This document shows, piece by piece, positions 23,867-36,533 of a stretch of DNA of 64,000 bases. The stretch's first letter is position 1, and each line of letters starts with the position of its first letter. Both the position numbers and the translations under genes were made by a program. Source of the DNA: Adineta steineri (lineage: Eukaryota > Rotifera > Eurotatoria > Adinetida > Adinetidae); assembly GCA_905250115.1 (NCBI GenBank), contig CAJNOI010000042.1, positions 206,728-270,727 on the forward strand. The letters are read 5' to 3'. The notes beneath the pieces are model-generated. The model ran no database searches. It worked only from the letters and a program-made list of their open reading frames with translations, and was not told the origin of the DNA.

Positions 23867-26800
23867 TTAAAGAAAAACGAATTTATGTGTTTTAGATAAA
23901 TCTAAAGCCAAAGTTTTCATTGTTAAAACTTTTGTATTTGCATCAAATGTCCATTTATTCGTTGCTAAATCTTGTCCATTCCAAACAATTTTCGTTGGTT
24001 GTGTTGTACCATAAATAGATACTTCATCTAATTTATTTGTCATATCTGGAAATTTATATGCCCATGGTTCAATTGTTAAACGTTGTGCATCATAATTAAA
24101 TATAAAATAATTATAATGTGATGTTTCATATGTATTTATTGATTCTCCATCATCCCAATATAAATCTCCTTGTGCTCGTTGTTGATTGTCTAAAGCAACA
24201 TATAAATAAAATGAATTTTTACGTGATAAAACTGTATTCATAGCCTCATGTTGATGTGGTAAAATTGAACCGCCACGTAAATATAATGGAAGATAATTTC
24301 GTGCTGCTGGTACAGTAATATTTCCCAGTGTTGTAATTTCTTCACCTGTATAATAATTAAACCAACGTTCAGTTGTTGGTAAATAAAGAGTTTTTGTTGT
24401 ATGTCCTTCATAAATAACAGGAGCTATTAATAAATGTGAACTCCAAAGAAATTGTTCATCTAATCCCCAACATTCTGAATCAAGTGGAAATTCATGTGCC
24501 ATAGAACGAACAACTGTTCCACCTGAGATATGAACACGATGAAATAATGTATATAAATATGGTATTAATCTATAACGTATTTCAACAGCATTACGATTTG
24601 ATTCAACAATTTCTGGTCGAAATATTCCTGGATCTTGATCCATATGTCTTATACCATTATGATTACGAAAGAATGGATTGAATGCACCTAATTGCATCCA
24701 ACGTTGACACATTTCTTCTGTTGTATTACCTTCAAAACCACAAATATCAGCACCAACATATGGTATACCAAATAAATTAAATTCAAGCATTCCAATTATA
24801 TTATGTTTAATATGTGACCATGCAGCAGTATTATCACCTAACCAATGACCAGAATATGAACCGGATGTTGGAAATGTTGAACGACTGATAACTATAGAAC
24901 GCTTATTTTCAGTTGCACGAGCTGCTGGTAATGTTGCAATAGTTTCTGACCAACCATATAAATTATGTACATCATAATGTTTATAAATTTTTCCTCGACC
25001 ATCAGTTTGTTCACCAATCATACAAAGTGTTTTATCAGATAATTTATCACCAAATATAACAGTTTTATATGGTGGTGATTCTAAAGGTTCTTCAAGTGGA
25101 CAATGAAGATTCCATGGATCTTTATGAGGCCAATTCCATGGTTGATCTTTGTTTGTATCAAAATTAGCTGGTTCACTAGAAATAATAATTAGAAGAAATT
25201 TAAAAAGAAAACAAAATATTTATTTTTTTATTACTTCATATCAATCCATAAACCATCAAATTTAAGTTGTTGATAATAATTTAATATTTGATTTTTCCAC
25301 CATTCTTTAGCTGGTGGATAGAAATAATCAGGAAATACAGTTTTACCTAGAAATATTAAATTTATTTATAGACAAACTATTCGATTAATATGCAATAATT
25401 CTATTCTCGTTTTTTTTTTATTAAATTCAGTTGTATTCGAAAATAACTATCCCTCCTTAAAAATGATCTATCAATATTTCATCATTTTAAATATTATGTT
25501 CAGATGGATCGGTTTGTACGTGCCACATATCTGTCGATCTATTTCTGTCTAATTGATTTTCCTTGCAATTATTTTGTATATAGAAATGAGTAATATCGGT
25601 GCAATTACTGAAAAATTGTCAGTGAGCTCACTGGGACACCGACATTTACCGATATATATATATATGTCTAGAACATCAATAAAAGTTGACCTTATCTTTG
25701 TCAGCCTTTTTGGATGAATATTAACTGCGGAAATCAATAGTCAATTTTAACTTATCTTTTCTCTAAATATTTTTTCTATTGACTATATATTAGAAATATC
25801 AACTAACCAACAGGCCACACATATCCGAGCATGTTTCTATTTTTTGTTTCATTAAATTGTAAATTTTTATCTACTGGCCATTTAATCCAAATATCATCTT
25901 TTTGTCCTTCTGAATAAACTGAATAATCTGGTTCTTCCGAATCAATAGCTGGATCAAGAATTGTAATAAATCTCATTCCTTGTGTATGTAACCAATCGAC
26001 ATATTCTGGTAAACCTTTAAAACGAATTGGATCCCAAGTAAAATCAAGTTGTTGTCGAAAATAATCAATATCACCATACCTAAATTAAAATATAATATAA
26101 AAGAATTTGAATAAGATAAATTTTGTCTTACATAACATCAAGTGGAATTCGTCCATCTAAAGTTCTTTGCATAGCTGCTTTCATATTCTCAAGTGTATCA
26201 TAACCGTAACGACAAAGTTGGAAACCTAATGCCCAATAAGGTGGCATATATGGATTTCCAATAACACTTTGATATTGTCGAATAACATCTTCTGGACGTG
26301 GTCCAGCAAAAAAGAGTATATCTAATATACCTCCAAGTGTTCGATATGTAAGCATCGATTGATTATCTTCAAATTCATCTAATTTATAATCTTGAGCATT
26401 TGAATTAAATATTAAAATACCAAATGCTTGTCCATCGTCTTCAATTGCCATATAAAATGGATGTGTACCATATAAATTTTCATTTCCTCCTTGTGGTGGT
26501 TGATCACGAGCAAAGACTCCATAACGAGATGAACCACGAAGAATATGTCGAAATGATTGATGAGTATTTTCACCAAAACCATAAACATTTCTTGATGGAA
26601 TTGTTGTTATTAATTGAATATATTGATTATCATAAATGAAACCTTCAGCAAAATATGATGTATCAAATATAATTGAATGTGTATCTGTACGTTTAACACG
26701 AAAACCAGATTGACCATTTGTTGTTTTAGTCATTTCAAATTTAAGTTGAGCTTGACCAGATGTTGTTGGTAATGATGGTTTCCAATTAATAGGTACAGGA

Positions 26801-29800
26801 ACTTCATAACGTTGAGAATTATCAGCATCACGAGCTGTGAAACGTAACATATGTGGACCTGACACACTAACTTGTACATTTAAATGATCAATGTCATGAT
26901 TAAAGAGTGAAAAATCACTTAATCGAGGTGAAACAAGTTGTTTCAAATTTGATTCTGTTTGATTATTAACATGAGCACGATGAGTTGGTGTTGTTGATAA
27001 ACGTGATAAAGAATAACGTGTAACAGCTTCAGCTAATTGTTGTGGAGGATCAGTTTGACCATATCCACCTTTTTCTTTTGGAACAAAACAAGCAGGATAA
27101 CCAGATTCAGCTGGTAAACTCCAAGTACATCCACGAGCTGCACAACTATTACTTGTTGAATCTAATTATAAAAGGATATAGATGAAATCAAATAATCAAC
27201 GATATTTACCTGGATCTGGATGACAATCAACTCTATATTTAGCTTCTGTAAGAAGAGCTGGTGGTGGTTCAATTGTTATTGTTTCTGTTGTTGTCCAAGT
27301 TAATACATAATTTTGAGTCATAGATAATCCTAAACCATTAACATCAACAATTTGTGTATGTGGTCGAATTTTTGGATGAACTTGTTTATCAGCAATATTA
27401 ATTACAGCTGGAATATCATCTAATCCATAAATACTTAAAGAATCTAAGATTAAAGTTGACATTTGTGAATAATTATTATCAACAACATTTATTGTTAATT
27501 TATTTTCTTTTGTTGACCATTTATATGTTGCTGAATAATATGATTTTGATCCAATTGTATCAATTGATTCACCATCATCAGAGAAAATATCACCTTCAGC
27601 ATTACCATTTGCATCTACGGCGATTATTAAACCAAATGGTCTTAATCTATTAATAGAAAATTATCATTAAAGAATAAAGACAAAATTCTTTTTTTTCAAT
27701 AATTTACCTTGAAGCTTTTGTATTATTAGCAAATTCTTGTGTTGGAATAATACCACCACCCCGTAATAAAATTGGAATTGTATCTAATGGTGCTGGTAAT
27801 GTTATAAATTGTTTTTGATATGGAATTTTAGCACCAGTATAATAATTATACCAATGTGTTGAAGGAATATAAACTTGAACTTGTCGTTTAGCATCATCTG
27901 TAACTGGAGCTATCATTATATGAGATCCAATAAGAAATTGTAGGAAAAGATCAAGAGTTGTTTTATCAGTTGGATATTCATGAAACAATGGTCGAATAAC
28001 AGTTGAACCTTGTGTATGTGCTTTATAAAATAATGTATAATAATATGGAAGAAGTGTATAACGAATACGAAGTGCTGAGACCATTATTGAAACAGCTGAT
28101 GATGACCATGCAGCAGGATCTTGATCTGGTGTTTTCCATATATTATGCTAAATTCAATTAAATATTTTAATTTAAATACACAAAACAAAAAAGAATTATT
28201 TACATTTCGAGAAAATGGATAAAATGCTCCAACTTGCATCCAACTAAATAAAAATCAGAATTCATTTAAGGAATGAAGAATAAATGATATATGTTTAATA
28301 CCGAATACACATTTCTTCTGTTGGTGTTTTATCGAAACCACAAATATCTGCACCATTAAATGGTATACCAAACCAATTAAATTCTACCATACCAATTAAT
28401 GAACGTTTCATTTCATGCCAAGTAGCTTCATTATCACCGAGCCAATGACCAGACCACTGACCCGAACCAACATATGTTGAACGTGGTAAAACTAAACTTC
28501 GTTTACCAGTTAATTCTCTCATAGCATCTAATGTTGGTTTAGTTTGACTCCAACCATAAAGACTAAAAAGAAACGCATTAATATCATTTTTTTAATTTAA
28601 CTAATTAAGATTTATGCTTAGAAGAAATTCTATCAATTCATCAAGAGTTTTCTTACTTGTGAACATCATAATGACGATATTTTGGTTGATTTGTTTCTGG
28701 ATCAAGTTCTCCTTGTGGAGCTGACATACACAAAGTACGATCAGATAGACGATTGGCTCGAGTAGTTTTTTGATCCCAACGATATACAGCTTTTGTACGA
28801 TATGGTGGATCTTCCCAATCATTTTTAGGACATTTCAATGTATAATTACTTCCTGTATCCATCCAATTCCAAGGTTGTGCATCATTTGTATCAAATAAGG
28901 CTATTCAATATATGTAATTTAATAAATAAAAAAATATAAAAAAATATTTACCAGGTTCATTCATATCAATCCAAAGTCCATCAAAAGTTACATTAACACG
29001 ATGAAAATCTTTAATCCATTTTGACCACCAAGTCTGTGCTCGAGTAGTAAAATAATCTATATAGAATTAATTATATTTTTGTTATTTTAAATTTAAAACA
29101 AAATTTTTACCTGGAAAAAAGACATCACCTGGCCAACATGAACCTTTCATTAATCCTTGTCCATCATGCCATTTAATGAAAACATCTTGTTGTATTCCTT
29201 CTATTGTTGGTCCATAATTTTTTTGATCATCAATTGTACCAGGATCCAAAATAACAATTGTACGTACACCTTCACTATTTAATTGAGCAAAATATTCTTT
29301 TAAACCTGCAAAATTTATTGGATCAATTGTAAAATCTTTTTCAGCATCCATATAATCAATATCAGCATATTGAACATCAAGTGGAATACCAGCATCACGA
29401 TTTCGTTTAACAATATTTTTCATATGAGTTATATTTGAATAATCCCATCGAGAAAGTTGAAAACCTAATGACCAATATGGTGGTAAGATTGTACGACCAA
29501 CAAGCCATGTATATTGTTGAATAACTTGTTCTGGTGTTGGACCAAGAAAAACAAAGAAATCTAAAATACCACCAATGGTTCGAACTGTTAGTGATGGTGT
29601 TGGATCAAATGTATAATCCATTGCATTTGAATTAAGTAAAAGAACACCATGCATACGACCTGATGGTATTTCATTTGAATTTGCTAGTTGTTCCATGACA
29701 AGATAGAATGGATGAGAACCATAGTGATTAGCATTGACATCCCAATTTGTTCCTAGAAAAACAAAGTAAAAGATTTGTTTTATTATTATTTTTGTATACT

Positions 29801-30678
29801 TTAAGTATTTATAGTCAGTCACTCATTACTATATACTATTGACTTCTCATGCCTATATTTTTCATGATGATCTTATAATTGTTCTTTACTGTTAATTAGA
29901 GTTTTGTAAATACAAAGTTTGATATAGTTTATCCTATTCTTTTAAATAACAAACCTTGATCACGAGCAAATATGCCCCATGATTTTTTTTCTTGAACATT
30001 ATGTTTAAGTGTATCATGATTATTTTCTCCAAACCCATAAACATGTGGTGATTGAAGACGTGTAACTATTTGAAGAAATTGATTACTTAAAACAAGACCA
30101 CCAAGTGATGTATCAAATAAAACAGCTTTATCATCTCGACGACTTATTGAAAATGAAAGAATATTATCACGTGAACTATCCGATGTATAATTAAATTGAT
30201 ATTGTGGTGATGATACCTGATCAGAAGGAGGTCTTAATGGTATTGGTACCTCATATCTTTTATTGTCAGCATCGTATAATTTAAATCGTATAATGTTATC
30301 TGTATAATATTGAGTATCAAGTATAACATTTTCCATAGGTTGTGAAAATATACCAGCCATTGCTGAGTTACGTTTTAATCTTAATCGTATACCATTGTTT
30401 ATTGTTTCTTGAGAACCTTGTAATATATAACCATAATTTGGTGGTAAATAACATTGTATAGCACCTGAATGAGCACTATCGTCAAATAAACAATTTCGTG
30501 CTAAACATGATGCTTTCGAATATCCTGCATATGGTGAACCAGCATCAGGAAAACAATCAATACGTTCATTAGCACGTGTTACTTGTCTTCGTTTTGATTT
30601 ACGTGCAGTTGTACTTGATATTATTATAAATAATATTATACAAAAAATAACTGCCGATGAAAATCGAATTATTCCCAT
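23867..30678 (-). CDS. Two-module GH31 alpha-glucosidase (maltase-glucoamylase/sucrase-isomaltase type)
   Basis: Twelve exons on the minus strand: 30678-29955, 29752-29111, 29056-28952, 28900-28657, 28562-28302, 28243-28204, 28147-27708, 27646-27210, 27161-26132, 26079-25808, 25346-25235 and 25175-23867, giving 1,871 residues (human MGAM and SI are slightly shorter). An N-terminal hydrophobic stretch (about residues 7-25) serves as signal anchor. A P-type trefoil domain (DCFPDAG, CLARNCLFDD, IQCYLPPNYG) precedes module 1; a second (DCHPDPG, CAARGCTW, YPACFVP) precedes module 2. Both modules keep the nucleophile Asp in WIDMNEP (D486 and D1434) and the acid/base Asp in GHWLGDN (D615 and D1550). 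Both active sites therefore look intact. It should release glucose from alpha-1,4/1,6 oligosaccharides at the cell surface or gut lumen. Most introns are about 50 nt, but 29753-29954 and 25347-25807 are much longer. Confidence 0.95.
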
Positions 30679-32909
30679 CGAACGATACTGCCGCAGTAAC
30701 TATATCAAAATAATAAAAAATAAAATAAAAGTATAATTTAAGTCAAGAACGATATGAAGAAAAATAACGACATTTATATGAAGCAAATAGAAGAAAATGA
30801 TGTGAAATAAAACAGGTGATACTCACCCTCCTCCTGGATTTTGGTATAAGCCGACGTAAATACATATGAATAACGATGATAGCGATATTTGATAGTAGCT
30901 TTGCATACTGCACTTAAAAGTGCATGAAAAGAGCAACTACAAAAGCAATTTGATTTAATCAAATAGCTAAGCAATTTATTTCATCTACAAATGAAAAGTA
31001 TAGCAAAGCTTTTGCGTTGTTTTTTTTTAAATTTAAAATTAATCATATGGAAGTTTTTCTCATATACCGAAGAATATCATTTGATAAGATGATGTAATGA
31101 AATGTACTATTTTATTTATCTAGATAGAATTAATCAAAGAAAACGTTGTATTATAAATATTTATTTCATGATTTCTATTAATTAAAAGAAGGAAATTTAG
31201 AAATTATGCATGCATTAATTAAGCGGTTATATTTAGTTACTGCACATTGAGTGCATGATTAAATCGAGCGTAAAAAAGAAGCACATATGTTGCCTTTTTT
31301 TACGTTCGATTTCTTAAGCAATAAAAATAAATAAGAACACGTGCCCAAACCCGATGGCACCATATTATATAAAAATTAATAAGTATTTTTTTATCAATAA
31401 AGCATAAAGCCTGGTTACTAAGCCAAAACAAACCTTGTATTTTTATTGATGTCAATTCTATTTTCAACTATTACGTTCTTCTTCTTCTTCTTTCAAAGAT
31501 CAACGCAATAATAACAGAGTATACTTTCATGTTTTTTTATATATTCTAGTTGTTAATACTTCAGTAACTAAAGATTACTCGTATCAAACTAAGATATTGA
31601 TAAGGTTAACATATTCTATTTACAATATACTTTTAGTTTTAGTCGAAAAACAAGTATGATCAAGAAAAATAAAGATAATAAAATAACAACTTAAATAAAA
31701 CATTTCTCTTTCGATGCGAACAAATATACTTCTCCTTTATATGTATAGATCAATATATGTACTCCATGAACTTGTAACCTTTTTTCAATTAAGATGTACT
31801 CTTTATAAAAAATTTTAATGGCTTGAATGTATTGATCTATAATAGAAAAATATTTTGTTCATAATTGATATAATTTAGATCAATAGATGCCTCAAAACAT
31901 CGCCATGACATCGTATACTAGCAAATAGAAGTTTTCAATGCTTTAGATTGCTTACTAGGATATACTAAAGAGTATGGTCGTTATTTTATTTCTTTGTTCG
32001 TGAAAAAATATGTATGTGAATTATTCATCCGATACGATATTTGTTTTTTGATTATCTAATATAGTCCTAATAGATGATATATATATATTTATGGATAAAC
32101 AGGCGAAAATAAAATATAAAAAAGGATGGTAAAGAAAAAGAGTGTAAAGTTCGGGTTAAAAGCTCAAAACTAGAACTCCGTTCGTGAATCAAAATCAATT
32201 TCCTCGTACATTCAGATTGGATTGTATCATACTACGAATCAAAAACTATTTGATAGCCTTCAAATTGAATTCAACCAACAAAATTGTCAAGAGCGACATC
32301 TCATAAATACAAATTTTAAAACTCTCTTTTATGTCAAGAGTAATTGTTCAAATGAAACATTTTATTTTAACAAATTTAAGCAATAATTCGTTATTAAGTA
32401 TTGAACTTACGATGGAATCAGTTCGAGTGGTTTTCTGGAAGGAGTTTTCAGTTTACTACATGATACAAGTACCAACAAAATGCATGAAACTTAACAGTTA
32501 CAAGCCTTGTACTAATGAAACGATGCTAATACATGTTGATTTGACTAATATAGAATTTAAAAACTAACTTATGACACCTTGCTGATATACCGATCTATTC
32601 AATTCACTATCGCTACTAATTTTGAATTACCTCAAATATCACATCTAATAAAAGTATTGTACATATCAATATGTATATTTTGAGTTCAATATACAGATCA
32701 TGCTATATGAAAATATTGTATCAAAAGTACCATTAATTGATCGATATTTTGGTGACATCTATTGATCACACTGATGAATTTATTTATTTAATAAATAAAA
32801 TTTTTAAATAATGAAATCATTCAAAGATATTTGATTTTTTGTAATTTTTTCTACTAAAAAATAAATAAAACAATTTCAGAAGGCTTTTACCATAGATAAA
32901 TTAGTTCTA
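30679..32909. other. Divergent intergenic region (GH31 and trichoplein promoters)
   Basis: AT-rich with no supported gene. It contains a strong 52-nt hairpin at 31261-31312 (listed separately). Just before the trichoplein ATG, CAATTTCAG at 32871-32879 resembles a splice acceptor. Confidence 0.5.
31261..31312. repeat. 17-bp-stem hairpin
   Basis: The left arm AAATCGAGCGTAAAAAA (31261-31277) and right arm TTTTTTACGTTCGATTT (31296-31312) pair with a single mismatch. The 18-nt loop (GAAGCACATATGTTGCCT) is itself nearly palindromic around CATATG. It lies about 580 bp upstream of the GH31 start codon. No copy was noticed elsewhere in the window. Confidence 0.6.
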
Positions 32910-34920
32910 ATGGTTTTAGATCCAATTCTATATACATTAAAATCAAAAATAATAAAAACGATGCTTCCATCAATAGATTCTCAATTGCAACTTAAAAATC
33001 TCACAACTCCACAAGAAATCGCAACATCTAATTCTTTAAAAGCACAGACTCGTCAGAACTCTGCAACTAGTAAATGGGCATCACCTATTTCAGGCACATT
33101 AAAGTAAAGCTAGCATAAAAATCATTGCTTTTATATTATTTATACATTTCTAAAGCGATGAAGCACTTCGTGCAGAACAGGAAAAACAAGAAAAATCAAA
33201 ACGTCTTGAACAACGACGAAAACATCTATCTGCTATTCTTGAAACTGAAAAAAATAATTTTCAAGTAAATATTTTATTTTCAAATTAATAAATCACTGTT
33301 TTATCTTATTAATTCAGACTGAACTATTATCACATCGTCAATCAGTATCCGCAGGAGCAGCTCGATCTAATTTTCTTCGTGAAATTTCTGATAAAGATCA
33401 ACCAAAAATAGCCGATAACGAATTTCATCGAAATTCAATAGAAGAACCAAAATTAGAAAATTTACAACTAGATGAAAAACGTACATTGTATCAACCACAA
33501 GAATTACATCAACGTTTCGATAATGAACAAGGTAATCAATATGAAAGAAAAAATCGAAATCAACAATTAAAAATAATTCTACAGCAACAAATGGATGAAT
33601 TCAATCAAAAAGAACAAGAGGTACTCACATCACTACTCGTTTTTTTATTTCGTTCTAATAGAATAAAATAATTTTAATTTAGTCAGAAATCTTAAAACAA
33701 GAAGAAGAACGACTTCTCAAAGATCAATGGGAATTAAAACAAATTGAAGAAGAAAGAAAAAAAAATAGAAAAATCTTCAATTCAACCAGATTCCGGGTAT
33801 ATTTTTCTCTATTTCATTTTAATAATATTTAGAATAATATTATACATAGATAGATCACATCAGAATATTCACAGATGAGTTTATAAGTTTAAGTGAACAT
33901 AGAAAGGTAAGAAAAAAACTACGCTGATTAAATAATGAATGCCTAACAGAACTTTGAAACAGTATGATTCATAGTTAATCTTCAGTTCGATATCCATCTC
34001 ATATTCTAGTCTTAATGGCAGTTTTTGAAATGTTTATTTTTTATTTTAGACGCCAATTATTACGGCAACATAAAGCTAAATTACATAAACGAGCAAAGGA
34101 AATTCAAGAACAATTGGTTTGCTATATTTAATTATGATTTTTTCTTATATTTAATATTTTTTAATAATTAGGAATTGGATATAAAAATTCTTGCATCGAT
34201 TGTTTATACTAATGAACAAAGTAATTTAGAACAATCTGAACAATTAAAACGAAATGTTTTAAATACACTTCAACAATTTCAACAACAAATCAAATTAGAA
34301 AGAGAAAAAGAACAAGAATTTGATGATATGTATCCGTAAGTATTTCAAATAATATTAAATGTGTCTACCTATAATATGAATATCATTTCTTATAAAGAGA
34401 CGATGCTGCTAAATACTGGTCTCGTCGTGAACAAGAATGGAATCATGAAAGAGAAATACGTGAAAAATTAATCGAAGAAATTATTGAAAAGAAAAAAGAA
34501 GAAATAATAAAAAAATTGAAACTATTAAAACAACAACAAGAAGAAATACATGATAAACAACGAATACTTATTAATGATATGGAACAAGCAAGAAAATATG
34601 ATTTGATTGAAAAACAAAAGCAATTAAAAGAAAAAGAAGTATTAAAATATTAATTTTATAACTGAAATTTTTTTATTTTTTTTTATTAAAGATATCAAAT
34701 ACACAACAAGAAAGAGAAAATTTTCGATTAGAATTCGAAAAACAAAATATTATTGAGCATGAAGATAAAAAACAAATGGATCAATTAGTACAACATGAAA
34801 TAGCTGTTAATACTACAACTAATGAACCTAAAGTAAGACACTTTTCGTTTTATTATATGATTATTTTTTTTAAAATTATTATTTAGTTCTATGGTCGTCG
34901 TCGAGCTAATTGGAATTAAT
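32910..34920 (+). CDS. TCHP: Trichoplein (TCHP) homologue, with an apparent one-base frameshift
   Basis: Nine exons: 32910-33103, 33156-33264, 33318-33620, 33683-33796, 34050-34116, 34172-34335, 34398-34638, 34692-34832 and 34888-34920. The product is a long charged coiled coil of the trichohyalin-plectin-homology family. Recognisable blocks are KRLEQRRKHL, LLKDQWELKQIEEER, RQLLRQHKAKLHKRAKEIQEQLE, AAKYWSRREQEWNHER and the end FYGRRRANWN, which parallel vertebrate trichoplein from end to end. Trichoplein binds keratin filaments and sits at centrioles, where it restrains primary cilium assembly via Aurora A. The exons sum to 3n+1: exon 4 ends in phase 0, but exon 5 needs phase 2. An A9 run at 33757-33765 is the likely place of the extra base. 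The start at 32910 is the first in-frame ATG after an acceptor-like site and is less certain. Confidence 0.85.
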
Positions 34921-35282
34921 TCACTTTGTATTATATGTATTGTTGTAATCTTGAAATATGTGTTAATTTTTCAATATTTCAAATAAAGATAAAACAAAAC
35001 CGATTTAGTTTTCTTTGACATTGTCAAGTAACAAAATGACAATTTTAGATGATATCTATTATTATCAAATATATGAATCATATTATGAGTAAAGAGTAGA
35101 ATTAATAATCTTATAGATTGTATTTTCTTACAAATACTATTGATATTACGAATATACTTTTAAATGTTATCAGTATTATATATTTGACTTCGTCTTATCT
35201 TTATATATCATCAGTCATATAATATTTTATAAGAATATGCGTTCTTTTTAAATATTTCATAGAATATTTTCAAAAAAAAAAC
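34921..35282. other. Intergenic, no gene seen
   Basis: 3' flank of trichoplein (AATAAAG at about 34982) and 5' flank of the Cys-rich gene. Nothing else recognised. Confidence 0.5.
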
Positions 35283-35678
35283 ATGTTTTCTCTTTCGATT
35301 ATAAGTCTTTTTATTTTCACTGTGATTTCTTCGATTAATAGTCAATGTATCCAGCATCAATGTACGATAGAAGAAGTCGGTTCAACATGTTGTTTTAATC
35401 TTGGTTGTTGTCCAGCTTCAAATAATATCTGTTGTTCTAATGATCCAACAAGTTGTTGTTCAACTCAATATCCCGTTTGTTGTGGTGTTGGAAAAGGGTG
35501 TTGTCCTCAACGATATCCAGTTTGTTGTTCTACTCATTGTTGTACATCAGGTTCATATTGTTGTGGAACGAAATGTTGTCGACAAGATTTATTAACAAAT
35601 CGTCTTATTGAAATAAATGATAAAATATCAAAAATAAATCAATATCAAAAAATAATGATGAAACTTTATCATCAATAA
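35283..35678 (+). CDS. Small secreted Cys-rich protein, granulin-like
   Basis: A single exon of 131 residues. A clear signal peptide (about residues 1-20, MFSLSIISLFIFTVISSINS) is followed by about 70 residues with many CC pairs in the rhythm CCPxxxxxCC...CC...YPVCC...CCPQRYPVCC...HCC...YCC...KCC. This is the spacing of granulin/epithelin half-repeats, though the repeat is shorter than a full 12-Cys granulin. The C-terminal 35 residues are Cys-free and helical/charged. It should be an extracellular disulfide-rich protein; growth-factor or antimicrobial roles are possible but not shown. Confidence 0.75.
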   Translation: MFSLSIISLFIFTVISSINSQCIQHQCTIEEVGSTCCFNLGCCPASNNICCSNDPTSCCSTQYPVCCGVGKGCCPQRYPVCCSTHCCTSGSYCCGTKCCRQDLLTNRLIEINDKISKINQYQKIMMKLYHQ

Positions 35679-36533
35679 GAAAAAATTTGTTTTTGTAAAT
35701 ATTTTTATTAAATAAAATTATTTTAATTAAAGTCTCATTTAGTAATTTAAGAAGAATGATTAATATGTTCATTTTTCATCTACTCTCATTAGTGCCTTAA
35801 GTTTTTGAGATCTACTTTATAATTAGGAGAGATTAGAAAGACTTTTTTTCTTGTTATAACAATTCGATAGTTATGAGTAACTGAATCTTTTTCGATATAG
35901 TTAATTTCCAATTTCCTTAATATGTGACATTAATAATATATCTATTCTACAGGAAACAGATGCAACTTGAAACTGTCTTTTTTCTACTCTCCTCTGTTTC
36001 TATTTCATCGTATTGTTGTCTCTATGACAGTAAATATCAATGTCATACAAAATTATAATTAGATTGTCTATGATTTAGAATTCTCTGATGATGAATATAT
36101 CACTTTATTACTTTCATCAAATATAATATAATAATCAAAACTATATCACAAGAAAATATTATATAAAAATAATATGATATTTATCCTAAATTTGATAATG
36201 ATTATCAATATAAATCAATAAATTTGGAAGAAGCTGTAAGTTAAAAAGTATCTGTATCGCATATGGCACGTCGCAAAAGACATGACATCAATGCGACTGT
36301 GTAATAGAAGTCCATTAGTAGATGGATGTCATGCATATTCATTAAAACAATATGTTAACATTTTGTAGCAGAATGTTTTATTAAATTACAAATTCAACGA
36401 CGTCATCATGTGTTCCCTTGATTATAATAAAAAAGAATAAATTCACATATGCACATTTGTCAATATGTCAATGACGTAAGCATTTAATATATTATGTGCC
36501 GATCTCACTTTTTTTTCTATTTCATTCCTAACT
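35679..36533. other. 5' flank of the calcium-sensor gene
   Basis: AT-rich with no gene seen. It carries ATTCAACGACGTCAT (36392-36406) and TGACGTAA (36472-36479), two bZIP/CRE-like sites upstream of the calcium-sensor gene. Confidence 0.5.
36472..36479 (+). promoter_or_regulatory. CRE-like site TGACGTAA
   Basis: The site is 54 bases upstream of the calcium-sensor ATG. A second core, GACGTCA, lies at 36399-36405. Both match CREB/ATF half-site variants. Function is inferred from position only. Confidence 0.35.

Noticed and set aside
32331-32567. 78-codon plus-strand ORF upstream of trichoplein
   Set aside because: No domain and no splice sites linking it to trichoplein; AT-rich composition like the flanks.
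33833-33906. Possible extra trichoplein exon between exons 4 and 5
   Set aside because: A 57-nt open stretch with acceptor and donor exists (33850-33906), but it does not correct the phase and has no counterpart in trichoplein. The A-run frameshift explains the data better.
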